The notes under the pieces are model-generated. The model did not search any database and was not told where the DNA came from. It saw nothing but the letters and a program-made list of their open reading frames with translations. Positions 38,201 to 45,901 of a DNA stretch of 64,000 nucleotides are shown here, in pieces. Numbering within the stretch: position 1 is the first letter of the stretch; every line of letters begins with the position of its first letter. The stretch is from Clostridiales bacterium. GTDB taxonomy: Bacteria > Bacillota > Clostridia > Monoglobales > Monoglobaceae. The position numbers were made by a program, and so were the translations under genes. Location: NCBI GenBank assembly GCA_019419865.1, contig JAHZIG010000007.1, positions 62,001-126,000 on the forward strand, written 5' to 3'.

Positions 38201-38640
38201 TGATCGAATTTGGCAACGATAGCAGCGTAGTTCTTAATGAAGACTCCTACAGCTTTACATGCAACGATCTTATAAAGGGTCGCAAATACACGGTAGCGAT
38301 CAAGGGCGAGGGCTACAGAACGGCTCATTATACGGTGACCATGGACGCTGACGAAAAGAATCTGAGTTTCTGGAACAACGTCAAAGACGCTGCTACGGTT
38401 ATCGAGACCGGAGCAGACGAAAGCACGGCGGTCGTCAAAAACTACCTTGCGGGCGATATATTAAAAGACAACGTAATAGACATCTACGATCTGTCGGCGG
38501 TAGTATCCTACTTCGGCGAAGAAGGATTGAATGTTGGTGGAGAAACCTATAATAAAGGCTACGCTAAGTACGACCTCAACCGCGACGGCAAGATAGACTC
38601 CAAGGACGTAGCGATGGTGCTCGTATCCTGGGGCAAATAA
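35299..38640 (+). CDS. Secreted beta-helix protein with cohesin-like, X-module and dockerin (client 1)
   Basis: 1,113 residues. Signal peptide about 1-26. A first right-handed beta-helix with GLUG-like repeats (GGIAGG, GGISGY, GGMSGL, GGIIGY) about 35-400. A second parallel beta-helix about 434-735 of the NosD/pectate-lyase shape, without recognised catalytic residues. A cohesin-like domain about 775-915. An X-module about 932-1032 with GEGYRTAHYTV. A dockerin about 1049-1113: first loop GDILKDNVIDIYDL lacks the usual Asn at position 3, second loop DLNRDGKIDSKDV is canonical. The first 1.3 kb is visibly more AT-rich than the 3' third, suggesting module shuffling. It is probably held on the surface by the SLH proteins; role unknown (adhesion or glycan binding are options). 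Confidence 0.8.
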   Translation: MKIKKLLAAVFFCAAIICAMSTTGFADETIGISTVDELQAISGEGNYILLNDIDASGLTTIENFNGTLDGDGYKITNLTCSLFNNIDNAEVTDLTIENASITGQYNLEEGNSDIKVGILAKEAGYSTIANVSVRGVIDIDVNAPSLVGGLFGFSSRNIVANCFYTGDIDVTSTNDTADVNVGGIAGGTWIQDDYGEYSKCVTNGTILCNDANKAFLGGISGYFTVVGWDKGSIGGCSSNMNISGTANEIKAGGMSGLANYQSAIRESFSSVTINITGEVDAVAGGIIGYGELNASINNCYVTDCDITVTVNDTTKTAYAGGLAGLTWGSGNGMIYIGNCILIDNNISAGAKDCAGIVAGGQAHNSSYSNCYFNGGSNDAFGSQEGDNFSANDVTAKDDAEIRDVNTYSNWEGFGEIWDISDEGIQLKEVKENVPYKTIFVDSNLTGDDGEWYEINGGEYTAVIGKSVFVNIDSAVEAANEGDTIIILPGEYTFIPTIDNKEVLYINKPITLKGENDVEITGSIRIQSGDVIIDGLKFTEPVVLPAADNDPICIDINTVVAPATSYDNITITNCDFTPTTKYIPGVVGQRTKGIVTSSTGKYNNLVISNNTFGNLETAIHLNPASNGITNVVISGNTSDDTNGTFAKLESVQTATITNNEISAPIYVRPDWNATNPTPSTDININENAFLGGNAVINVDKAGQKDGFDISANYWENIEAPSPENCVKVTYQGGSIGETVTPTMTSYYTNYIDGELSNLVKYVSESSAVDKKVTFKQIVDEATGKATNQFYVYLEGSVTDEITEITEPAQIKDLVAVDVKINVTGAQIGDSSDKYSFAFESFEVADDRWQFHLEDGNRFLIYQKGDIDGNADLSGEKILLGTLTLGGYGEGTLKAEPGAEENTVEQRSDDGMNLVKSSMLSGEEFLFEIKAETATLNVKVQFNNEISDNPTDYQQMWAEITGGTLTETKVIEFGNDSSVVLNEDSYSFTCNDLIKGRKYTVAIKGEGYRTAHYTVTMDADEKNLSFWNNVKDAATVIETGADESTAVVKNYLAGDILKDNVIDIYDLSAVVSYFGEEGLNVGGETYNKGYAKYDLNRDGKIDSKDVAMVLVSWGK

Positions 38641-38659
38641 TCGACGCGCCTTATATTAA

Positions 38660-38689
38660 GAACATGCGGATTTATATGTCCGCATGTTC
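38660..38689 (+). terminator. Perfect 11-bp hairpin after client 1
   Basis: GAACATGCGGA (38660-38670) and TCCGCATGTTC (38679-38689) with an eight-base loop. No T-run. It could be a weak terminator or an RNA-stabilising 3' hairpin. Confidence 0.5.
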
Positions 38690-38873
38690 GAGCAATTAAA
38701 ATTAAATAGTATAAGATGGATCGATTAAGAGGCGGATATATCAAAAGATTTGTCGAGACAGTCTACTTAGAAATAAAAAATGAAAAAAATATATAAAATA
38801 ACGTCGCGGGGGACGGAATATACAGAGCATTGGAGATAAAGCGACGCTAAGAAAAAATACAGGAGGAGTAAAA

Positions 38874-41800
38874 ATGAAAGGTAAGAAAATTTTATCGGCG
38901 GCAGTATCCTGCGCCATGTTGTTCGGCGCGGTTAGCGTTACGGCGTTCGCCGACGAGGCCGCCGCGGACGTTGAGATCGTAGCTCCGGCGGATGAAGAGA
39001 CCGTCGACGACGGCGCATACGTTGGATCGGAGACCGAAACGGACGCGGAAGCAGCCGCTGAGACCGAAGCGGACGCAGTAGAAGAGGCGGCGACGATAAC
39101 GGACGAACAGCAGACCGAAGCCCCGGCGGCAGTACAAAACCCCGCCCCGACAAGTGAAGAAGCAGTTACGCTGGCGGCGGATCCGGTGACTGACGAGGAG
39201 AGCCTAAAAGCGGCGATCGAAAGCGGCGGCGAGGTCGTTTTAGGGAGCAACATAACTCTTTCGGCCGGTATAGAGATCCCGAGCGGAACTACAGTTACAA
39301 TCGATTTAGTCGGATACGCGTTAACAGGCGCAAATGATACATACGTTATTCGCGCTCAGAGCGGCAGCGTTCTTAACGTCAAGAACGGAGTCATTAGCGT
39401 TGGAGAATGGAGGTCTAATTGGTCTTGGGGCGTTGACAACAGGGGCGGAAACGTTACTATTGAAGACGTTACGTTTAAGGGATCTTATTCAGGCGATGCG
39501 GTAACGGCAAACTCTGAAGCGGGTCAGTCAACTAACGGAACTACAACCCTAATTGATGTGGAAATAGACAGTAACTTTGATAATGCGGCGTGCGCTTATA
39601 ACGATGCAAATAATAAATTAATAGTCAAAAGCGGAACTTATAACAGCGATATAAGAGCTGAAAACGGTTCGGTTACTATAGAAGATGGAACCGTTTCATT
39701 AGTTAAGATTATCGAAGGCGGAACTGTAGATATCTCAGCCGGAACGATCAAGGGAGTGCAAGTTAATTCAGGCGCTAACCAGCCCAATATAACCGGCGGC
39801 GATTTTACACAGATGAAATATATCTCTAATTGGGAAATCCCAGCGGGGTCTAACCTGAATGTTGGTTTGGATGGCGCGACGCGCGTTTGGGGCTTCAAAA
39901 TTTATGATGGAAGCTTTGGAGGAACGCTTAACGCTACTACGGCGGATATGACGATTGGAGCAAACGTCGTTATTGACGATGACTTTGTCGATTACATTAA
40001 TTCACGCTTGGCGGCGGGAAGAAGATTAGTTTTAAACAGGGAGACCGGAGAATATGTAACAGAAACGTGTAATAGAGTTTCGGTAATAGCGGTGTCTGAA
40101 AACGATGCGATAGGTAAAGTGCGAGTCGCTAAAGGTTTAGAGGCTGGCACGGCGTATTTTGTAAGACAGCAAAGTATCCAAATAAGCGAAGGCACGTACG
40201 CTACTTTTAGTACGCGGATAGACGATGTAGATTATTTGTTTGACGGATGGTATGACAGTGAGAATAATAAAATAAGCTCGGAAAATCCGGCTACTATCCT
40301 TGTTAATGAGAACGTTACATACACGGCAAAATTTGTCAAAAGCGCAGAAGTAGTTGAGTTCCAAAACGCTGCTAAAGCATGGACGTATGAGAATGTGGAT
40401 TCGGCGACGTTAAAGGATTCCTACACAGTTTCCACTAAGGAAGAAATGAGCTATCTGGCTTATGCGGTAAACAGTCTTGGCGTTGATTTTTCCGGTAAGA
40501 CGGTAACCTTGACCGCTAATCTTAAATATACGGACGCCGAGGAATACACCCCGATAGGCGATTCCAACACGGCTTTTGCCGGAACGTTCGACGGCGGAAA
40601 CATGACGATAAGCGGTATAAGATTAGTGAACTATATTAGGTACGCCGGCATATTTGGAAATTCAAGCGGTACGATTAAAAACCTAAACGCGGCTGATTGC
40701 TATATCCAAGGTTCGAACAGTACCTCGAGCGGTATGGTGGGGATAATCGCAGGCGAAGGCAGAACTATTGAAAACTGTACCGTTACCAATTCTACAGTTG
40801 GCGGCGGTTTTGCAGGTCTGATAGTCGGTCACAGCAACGCCTTAAATGTAAAGGACGTAACCGTTGATAACTGTACAATAAATCAAACCTGGAAGAGCGG
40901 CGGCGTTGTCGGTTATGTTGCCGGAAATTGTGATATTGAAGACGCTGAAGTTTCTAACATTACATTAAATTATGAACCAGGTTATGAATGGGGCGCAGGT
41001 TCGCTGGTCGGTCATCTCAATTCGCAGACGTCGAACCTTACGGGTATTAAAGTGAGCGCGGAAGACTATCCGCTTATCGGAACGGCATATTCGGGATCGA
41101 ATAAAACAGTGAACTTTAATGGAGAGGATAATGACATAAATTCCAGCGTGCTCATAAACGATCTTAGAGACTCCGTTGGGAGCATCAAAATAGAGAACGG
41201 AGTTTACACGCTTGCCGACATAGTAAACGAAGAGGATTTTGAAGAATCGGAGAATATCTTTAGCATCTCGGGCGGTACGTTTAATATGAGCGAGGACGTA
41301 TACTATAAATATCTGGATGAAGGTTATTATACGATCCCGCTCGAGGGCGGCGGATATCAGGTCGTCACCGGCGAGACGCTGATTATGGAACTTGCGCAGC
41401 GCGTTGACGATCCGACTGCGTATGACATTGTTATAAACGCGATGGATGAGAGAGCTATCAACCGTCTCACCGCGGCTCAGTTCGCATTTGCGTTTGATAC
41501 GCAGGACGCTATCGCGTGGGAGATCGAAGGCGCGGAGAATATTAGCGTAAGCGCCGAGACGATAGAAGGTAAAACAGTCTATCTGTTTAACTTTAAAGGC
41601 GACGTAGCGGGCGATGCGGACGCGCCCGATTCGGGCGTAGAACAGTCGCAAGTAACGCTTGGAACCGTCAAGTTTACCGGGGTGGGAACCGGTACGTTTG
41701 GCGTAGACTCTGAGTATGCCGGTCACGCAGTCCATGCTACAAAATCTGTAGACAATATAGTCGATACATATATACCAAACGGCGGAACAAACATGGGCAA

Positions 41801-42410
41801 ACTCATTCTGCCCGACCCGATCGAGCTCGACCTCCAGCCTGAGACAAGCAAGCTCACAGTAAACGTGACGTTCCCGAACGCGATTGAGGATAACCCGGTA
41901 GAATATCAAAATATGCGGGCCGAGATCACAGGCGGAACGCTGACCGAGCCGCTCGTATTTGAGTTTGGTAGTGGTAACGACGATGGAGTTACGTTTACGG
42001 ATCAGACCTACACATTCACCACAGACCTTATCAAGGATCGCACATATACTGTAGCGATCAAGGGCGAGGGCTACAGAACGGCTCGCTACACGGTAAATAT
42101 GACCGCTGACAAGACGCTGAGTTTCTGGAACAACGTTATGGATACCGCGCAGTATGTCGAGACTATTACAGAAACCCAAGAAGGCGTTGGGGAGATGCGT
42201 GTAACGACATACCTCGCGGGCGACATAGTTATGAATAATGTGATAGATATCTACGACCTTTCGGCGGTAGTGGCGTATTTCGGAACGGTAGAATTGAATG
42301 GCGTTAATGCTCCGGCAGACGCTAACGATTACATAAAGTACGACCTCAACCGCGACGGTAAGATAGATTCCAAGGACGTAGCGATGGTGCTCGTATCCTG
42401 GGGTAAATAA
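38874..42410 (+). CDS. Secreted beta-helix protein with cohesin-like, X-module and dockerin (client 2)
   Basis: 1,178 residues. Signal peptide about 1-26, then a very acidic Ala/Glu/Thr-rich stretch to about 90. A beta-helix about 100-400. A Listeria-Bacteroides-type repeat (LFDGWYDSENNKI) about 405-487. A GLUG beta-helix about 500-760 (AGIFGNSSG, GGVVGYVAG). A cohesin-like domain about 835-975, an X-module about 990-1090 with GEGYRTARYTV, and a dockerin about 1112-1178 (GDIVMNNVIDIYDL then DLNRDGKIDSKDV). AGGAGG precedes the ATG. The last 600 bp are closely related to clients 1 and 3. No catalytic motif seen. Confidence 0.8.
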   Translation: MKGKKILSAAVSCAMLFGAVSVTAFADEAAADVEIVAPADEETVDDGAYVGSETETDAEAAAETEADAVEEAATITDEQQTEAPAAVQNPAPTSEEAVTLAADPVTDEESLKAAIESGGEVVLGSNITLSAGIEIPSGTTVTIDLVGYALTGANDTYVIRAQSGSVLNVKNGVISVGEWRSNWSWGVDNRGGNVTIEDVTFKGSYSGDAVTANSEAGQSTNGTTTLIDVEIDSNFDNAACAYNDANNKLIVKSGTYNSDIRAENGSVTIEDGTVSLVKIIEGGTVDISAGTIKGVQVNSGANQPNITGGDFTQMKYISNWEIPAGSNLNVGLDGATRVWGFKIYDGSFGGTLNATTADMTIGANVVIDDDFVDYINSRLAAGRRLVLNRETGEYVTETCNRVSVIAVSENDAIGKVRVAKGLEAGTAYFVRQQSIQISEGTYATFSTRIDDVDYLFDGWYDSENNKISSENPATILVNENVTYTAKFVKSAEVVEFQNAAKAWTYENVDSATLKDSYTVSTKEEMSYLAYAVNSLGVDFSGKTVTLTANLKYTDAEEYTPIGDSNTAFAGTFDGGNMTISGIRLVNYIRYAGIFGNSSGTIKNLNAADCYIQGSNSTSSGMVGIIAGEGRTIENCTVTNSTVGGGFAGLIVGHSNALNVKDVTVDNCTINQTWKSGGVVGYVAGNCDIEDAEVSNITLNYEPGYEWGAGSLVGHLNSQTSNLTGIKVSAEDYPLIGTAYSGSNKTVNFNGEDNDINSSVLINDLRDSVGSIKIENGVYTLADIVNEEDFEESENIFSISGGTFNMSEDVYYKYLDEGYYTIPLEGGGYQVVTGETLIMELAQRVDDPTAYDIVINAMDERAINRLTAAQFAFAFDTQDAIAWEIEGAENISVSAETIEGKTVYLFNFKGDVAGDADAPDSGVEQSQVTLGTVKFTGVGTGTFGVDSEYAGHAVHATKSVDNIVDTYIPNGGTNMGKLILPDPIELDLQPETSKLTVNVTFPNAIEDNPVEYQNMRAEITGGTLTEPLVFEFGSGNDDGVTFTDQTYTFTTDLIKDRTYTVAIKGEGYRTARYTVNMTADKTLSFWNNVMDTAQYVETITETQEGVGEMRVTTYLAGDIVMNNVIDIYDLSAVVAYFGTVELNGVNAPADANDYIKYDLNRDGKIDSKDVAMVLVSWGK

Positions 42411-42440
42411 GAGTTTGCAAAAATAGATGTAGATGTAAAC

Positions 42441-42465
42441 CGGAGCCAATGGCGGATAAGCTCCG
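42441..42465 (+). terminator. Short hairpin after client 2
   Basis: CGGAGC/GCTCCG stem with a 13-base loop, followed by TTCTAT. A second GC-rich inverted repeat (GAGCCGA/TCGGCTC) follows within 80 bp. Weak evidence for termination. Confidence 0.35.
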
Positions 42466-42630
42466 TTCTATCAAATAGGATCGAGCCGAGCGGGACGGCG
42501 ACTTGACTGTAAAACAGCATAGACGCTAACCGTCGGCTCGACCGCAGTACATAAGAAAAATAAAAAATAAATAAACCAAAAATCAAACTTTAGGAGCGCA
42601 AATTCTCCGAAAAAGATAGGAGGCAAAAAA

Positions 42631-45600
42631 ATGAAAAAAACATTAGCATTATTGTTGGTTTGCATGACGGCGTTGATATGCATGGTAAGCATAAACGCCT
42701 TTGCGGTCGATACATGGGACGGAACAACGGTAGACACTACATGGTACTCCGTGGACGCTACAGAATATACGATCGATTCGGCAGCAGACCTGGCCGGACT
42801 TGCTCAGATAGTTAACGGTACGGCTGACGGGATCGCTCAGGATTCTTTCAGCGGTAAGACGGTAACGCTTGGCGACGATATCGATCTGGACGGTCATGAG
42901 TGGATGCCGATAGGCAGAGAAGGATCTGCGTTCAGCGGCAAATTTAACGGCGCAGAGCATGTAATCAGTAATCTGAGCATAACAGGAAACAACAGCGACG
43001 TTGGATTGTTCGGTTTTACTACTTTTGGAGAAATCTATGATTTAACTGTTGAAAACGCCTCTGTAAAAGGTTACTTAGACGTCGGCGTTGTCGCGGGAAC
43101 TCCGTATACGACCAAATACAGTAACATTACTGTAAGTGGCTTGATCCAAGTGGACGGATTTGCTTATGTCGGGGGCGCGTTTGGTAAAAACGCGTACGCG
43201 GATCTTATCGATATCGACGTAATCGGCGACGACAACAGCTATGTAAAAGCTGAGAGCGGTATTTATAGAACATACGTAGGCGGGCTGATCGGATTTATTG
43301 GCGAAGGAGATAAAGTTATACAGGATTGCGACGTAGCGATAGATGTGAGCGGTTCCACCTGCGACGTCGGAGGTATAACCGGAATACTTCATTACGGAAA
43401 CAAGATCATAAACTGCAAATATGAAGGAAACATAGAGCTGACCAACGCAGATCCTGAAAATGCAGGGGAGATAGGCGGTATTGCCGGAACAGTTTTAACT
43501 AACGAAAACGTTGCGACTACGATAGAAAATAGCGTTGCAACTGTAGAGAGCGCGGTTGTGACACAAAATAACGGCGAGAGCGCCGATATAACAGAAACGC
43601 TGACGGCCGCCGGGGCGTTTTATGGCGAGGAGCACGAGACAAACGGCGAACTTACAGTAGAAGCTACGGTAAACAAAAGGGAAGAAAGTTTCAGCAACGT
43701 CGTTGCAAGAATAGGCGATAAGGGTTATACTTCATTCAGCGCGGCGCTTGACGCGGCGCAGGCCGGCGATACGATCGTGCTTGCCGCCGATGTAGAAAAT
43801 TGCGATAAGATCCTTATAGGTAACGGCGGCGTTTCGAGCCTGACTGTGGATCTTAACGGCTATAATATAGGATTTGCGGCAAATAACTGTTTCCAGGTTT
43901 ATGGCGGCGAGTTGAATGTTATCGGCAGCGGAATGATTTATGAGGAATCGCCTTACTATTCTCCGATCATGATGTTTGGATCGAGCGACGACGTAGCCGA
44001 CTACAGCGTAGTCACTATCGGCGAGGACGTTACCTCAGAAGGCTGGAGCGGACTGTTTATAGATCACAATAACGGAAATAATTACGGAATAAAAGCGAAT
44101 GTATACGGAAAGTTGATAAGCGTTGATGATATAGGAGGTTCTGCGGGACACGGTCTTTATGTCAACGGCAGTATTACAAATCAGAGCAATTGCCCTGTAA
44201 TAACGCTTGACGGAGCTACTATAGATAGCTCGGGCAACGGTATGTATCTTGCCGGGTATGCCGACACGACGATCAAGGATTCTACGATCACCTGTTTGGA
44301 GGACGGTTGCGCGGGGATCGAGATACGCGCGGGAATACTCAAGATAGAAAACAGCGAAATAACCGGCGGATTCGGCGAGATAGATTATGAGCCGAACGGA
44401 AACGGCTCCACAACGGCTAACGCGGCGCTTGCTGTAGCTCAGCACACCACGCGGCTCCCGCTTAACGTTACGGTGACCAGCGGTACGTTCAACGGCTCCG
44501 CGGCGGTATATCAGCTGAATCCTCAGGACAATCCGCAGGAGGCGATAGATCGGGTAAACGTTATGCTGAGCGGCGGCGACTATAACGGCAGAATTATTAG
44601 CGAGGACCTCGCTGGATTTATAAACGGCGGCTCATTCACTGACGAGACCATAGTTGAAAGCGGCTACTTAGCCGATAATCTCAAGCTGACAAGCGGCCAG
44701 GACGGTAAGTTTGTGGTCGTAGAGGACGACAATATAACCGAGTCTGTAACGGTGGGTTTTGAAAAGGTCGACGAGGACGACGATACTTTGTACAATCTTG
44801 TTGTTTCTGCGACCGGCGACGAAGTGATCAATCGTCTTACTTCTGCGCAGCTGGCGTTTACGTTTACAAGCGAGGATAACGCTGTGGCCTATGAATTGAT
44901 CCCTTACGGCGATGTGAACTATTCGGCGGACCCGACGAGACAAGGCCGCTATTTGTTCAACTTCGACGGACAGACGTCGCCCAGCGGCAGCGGCAATAGC
45001 GTCGTTCTTGCTCAGATTAAGTTCACAGGCTACGGACATATTAATTTTGCGGTAGACAGTGCGGCTACAGACTATAACGCCGTCCACGCTACAACATTTG
45101 AAGATAGCATAGTGACCGACTATATTCCAAACGGCTCGGCGATCGGCGATAATACTAAGGGCGATCTCGTTATAGGCGAACCTATAAATACTACCATCAA
45201 CGTACCTAAGTATACTCTGACGGTCAATATTGACTTCAACAATAATATATCTGATAACGCGGCAATATATCAACAGATGACCGCGACGATCAGCGGCGGC
45301 GACCTTGAGACGCCTATAGTTAAGACATTCGGCAGCGATACTGAAAACGGTTCTATAGCGCTGAACGACAACCGCTATACTTTCACAGAAGAACTCACCG
45401 AGAACACAAAGTATAAAGTGACGATCTCGGGTGATGGTTACAGAACTACATATTATTATGTAACGATGACCGGCGACAAGACGCTTAACTTCTGGAACAA
45501 CGTAAAAGATGTAGCCGATGTGATAGAGGTTGGAGCGGACGAGAGTACGGCGGTACAGACGACCTATCTCGCAGGCGATATAGTGATGAACAATGTGATA

Positions 45601-45750
45601 GACATCTACGATCTGTCTGCGGTAGTATCCTATTTTGGAACAACGAATAATACAAACGAGTATTCAGAATACATAAAGTACGACTTAAACCGCGACGGTA
45701 AGATTGACTCCAAGGATGTGGCTATGGTTCTCGTATCCTGGGGATATTGA
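42631..45750 (+). CDS. Secreted beta-helix protein with cohesin-like, X-module and dockerin (client 3)
   Basis: 1,039 residues. Signal peptide about 1-25. A GLUG-type beta-helix about 45-330 (GGLIGFIGEG, GGITGILH, GGIAGT). A second beta-helix about 355-690. A cohesin-like domain about 703-845 (LTSAQLAFTF, then LAQIKFTGYGHINF). An X-module about 858-960 with GDGYRTTYYYV. A dockerin about 975-1039 (GDIVMNNVIDIYDL, DLNRDGKIDSKDV). AGGAGG precedes the ATG. Domain order is the same as in clients 1 and 2. It shares a helical-repeat pattern but not a close N-terminal sequence with them. Confidence 0.8.
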   Translation: MKKTLALLLVCMTALICMVSINAFAVDTWDGTTVDTTWYSVDATEYTIDSAADLAGLAQIVNGTADGIAQDSFSGKTVTLGDDIDLDGHEWMPIGREGSAFSGKFNGAEHVISNLSITGNNSDVGLFGFTTFGEIYDLTVENASVKGYLDVGVVAGTPYTTKYSNITVSGLIQVDGFAYVGGAFGKNAYADLIDIDVIGDDNSYVKAESGIYRTYVGGLIGFIGEGDKVIQDCDVAIDVSGSTCDVGGITGILHYGNKIINCKYEGNIELTNADPENAGEIGGIAGTVLTNENVATTIENSVATVESAVVTQNNGESADITETLTAAGAFYGEEHETNGELTVEATVNKREESFSNVVARIGDKGYTSFSAALDAAQAGDTIVLAADVENCDKILIGNGGVSSLTVDLNGYNIGFAANNCFQVYGGELNVIGSGMIYEESPYYSPIMMFGSSDDVADYSVVTIGEDVTSEGWSGLFIDHNNGNNYGIKANVYGKLISVDDIGGSAGHGLYVNGSITNQSNCPVITLDGATIDSSGNGMYLAGYADTTIKDSTITCLEDGCAGIEIRAGILKIENSEITGGFGEIDYEPNGNGSTTANAALAVAQHTTRLPLNVTVTSGTFNGSAAVYQLNPQDNPQEAIDRVNVMLSGGDYNGRIISEDLAGFINGGSFTDETIVESGYLADNLKLTSGQDGKFVVVEDDNITESVTVGFEKVDEDDDTLYNLVVSATGDEVINRLTSAQLAFTFTSEDNAVAYELIPYGDVNYSADPTRQGRYLFNFDGQTSPSGSGNSVVLAQIKFTGYGHINFAVDSAATDYNAVHATTFEDSIVTDYIPNGSAIGDNTKGDLVIGEPINTTINVPKYTLTVNIDFNNNISDNAAIYQQMTATISGGDLETPIVKTFGSDTENGSIALNDNRYTFTEELTENTKYKVTISGDGYRTTYYYVTMTGDKTLNFWNNVKDVADVIEVGADESTAVQTTYLAGDIVMNNVIDIYDLSAVVSYFGTTNNTNEYSEYIKYDLNRDGKIDSKDVAMVLVSWGY

Positions 45751-45766
45751 TTGACATCTTAGGGGA

Positions 45767-45785
45767 GGCGGAGCCAAGCTCCGCC
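45767..45785 (+). terminator. GC hairpin after client 3
   Basis: GGCGGAG (45767-45773) and CTCCGCC (45779-45785), five-base loop. It is followed by CT-rich sequence, not a T-run, so it may act together with the larger hairpin downstream. Confidence 0.45.
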
Positions 45786-45840
45786 CTCTCTCGAGGCATA
45801 TAACTTTGATGATGACAATAGGTTATATGCTTTGAGAGAG
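45786..45840 (+). promoter_or_regulatory. Long 19-bp stem-loop between client 3 and anchor 2
   Basis: CTCTCTCGAGGCATATAAC (45786-45804) pairs over its full length with 45822-45840, using two G-U pairs as RNA, around a 17-base loop. It lies directly after the GC hairpin and 62 bp before the next ATG. Confidence 0.6.
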
Positions 45841-45901
45841 GACAAAATATTTTATAGTAATTTATTATACAGATGATATTAATCAAAAAGGAGAGGTTAC
45901 C

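Noticed and set aside
40965..42449. Long open frame on the minus strand opposite client 2, also 47048-48352 opposite anchor 2
   Set aside because: Both are shadows of repetitive coding sequence. They are Arg/Tyr-rich, lack ribosome binding sites and known motifs, and lie fully inside genes with signal peptides and clear domains.
35299..45750. Pectate lyase or other polysaccharide lyase annotation for the client proteins
   Set aside because: The beta-helix shape is shared by many non-enzymes. No catalytic Asp/Lys/Arg motif of known lyases was recognised.
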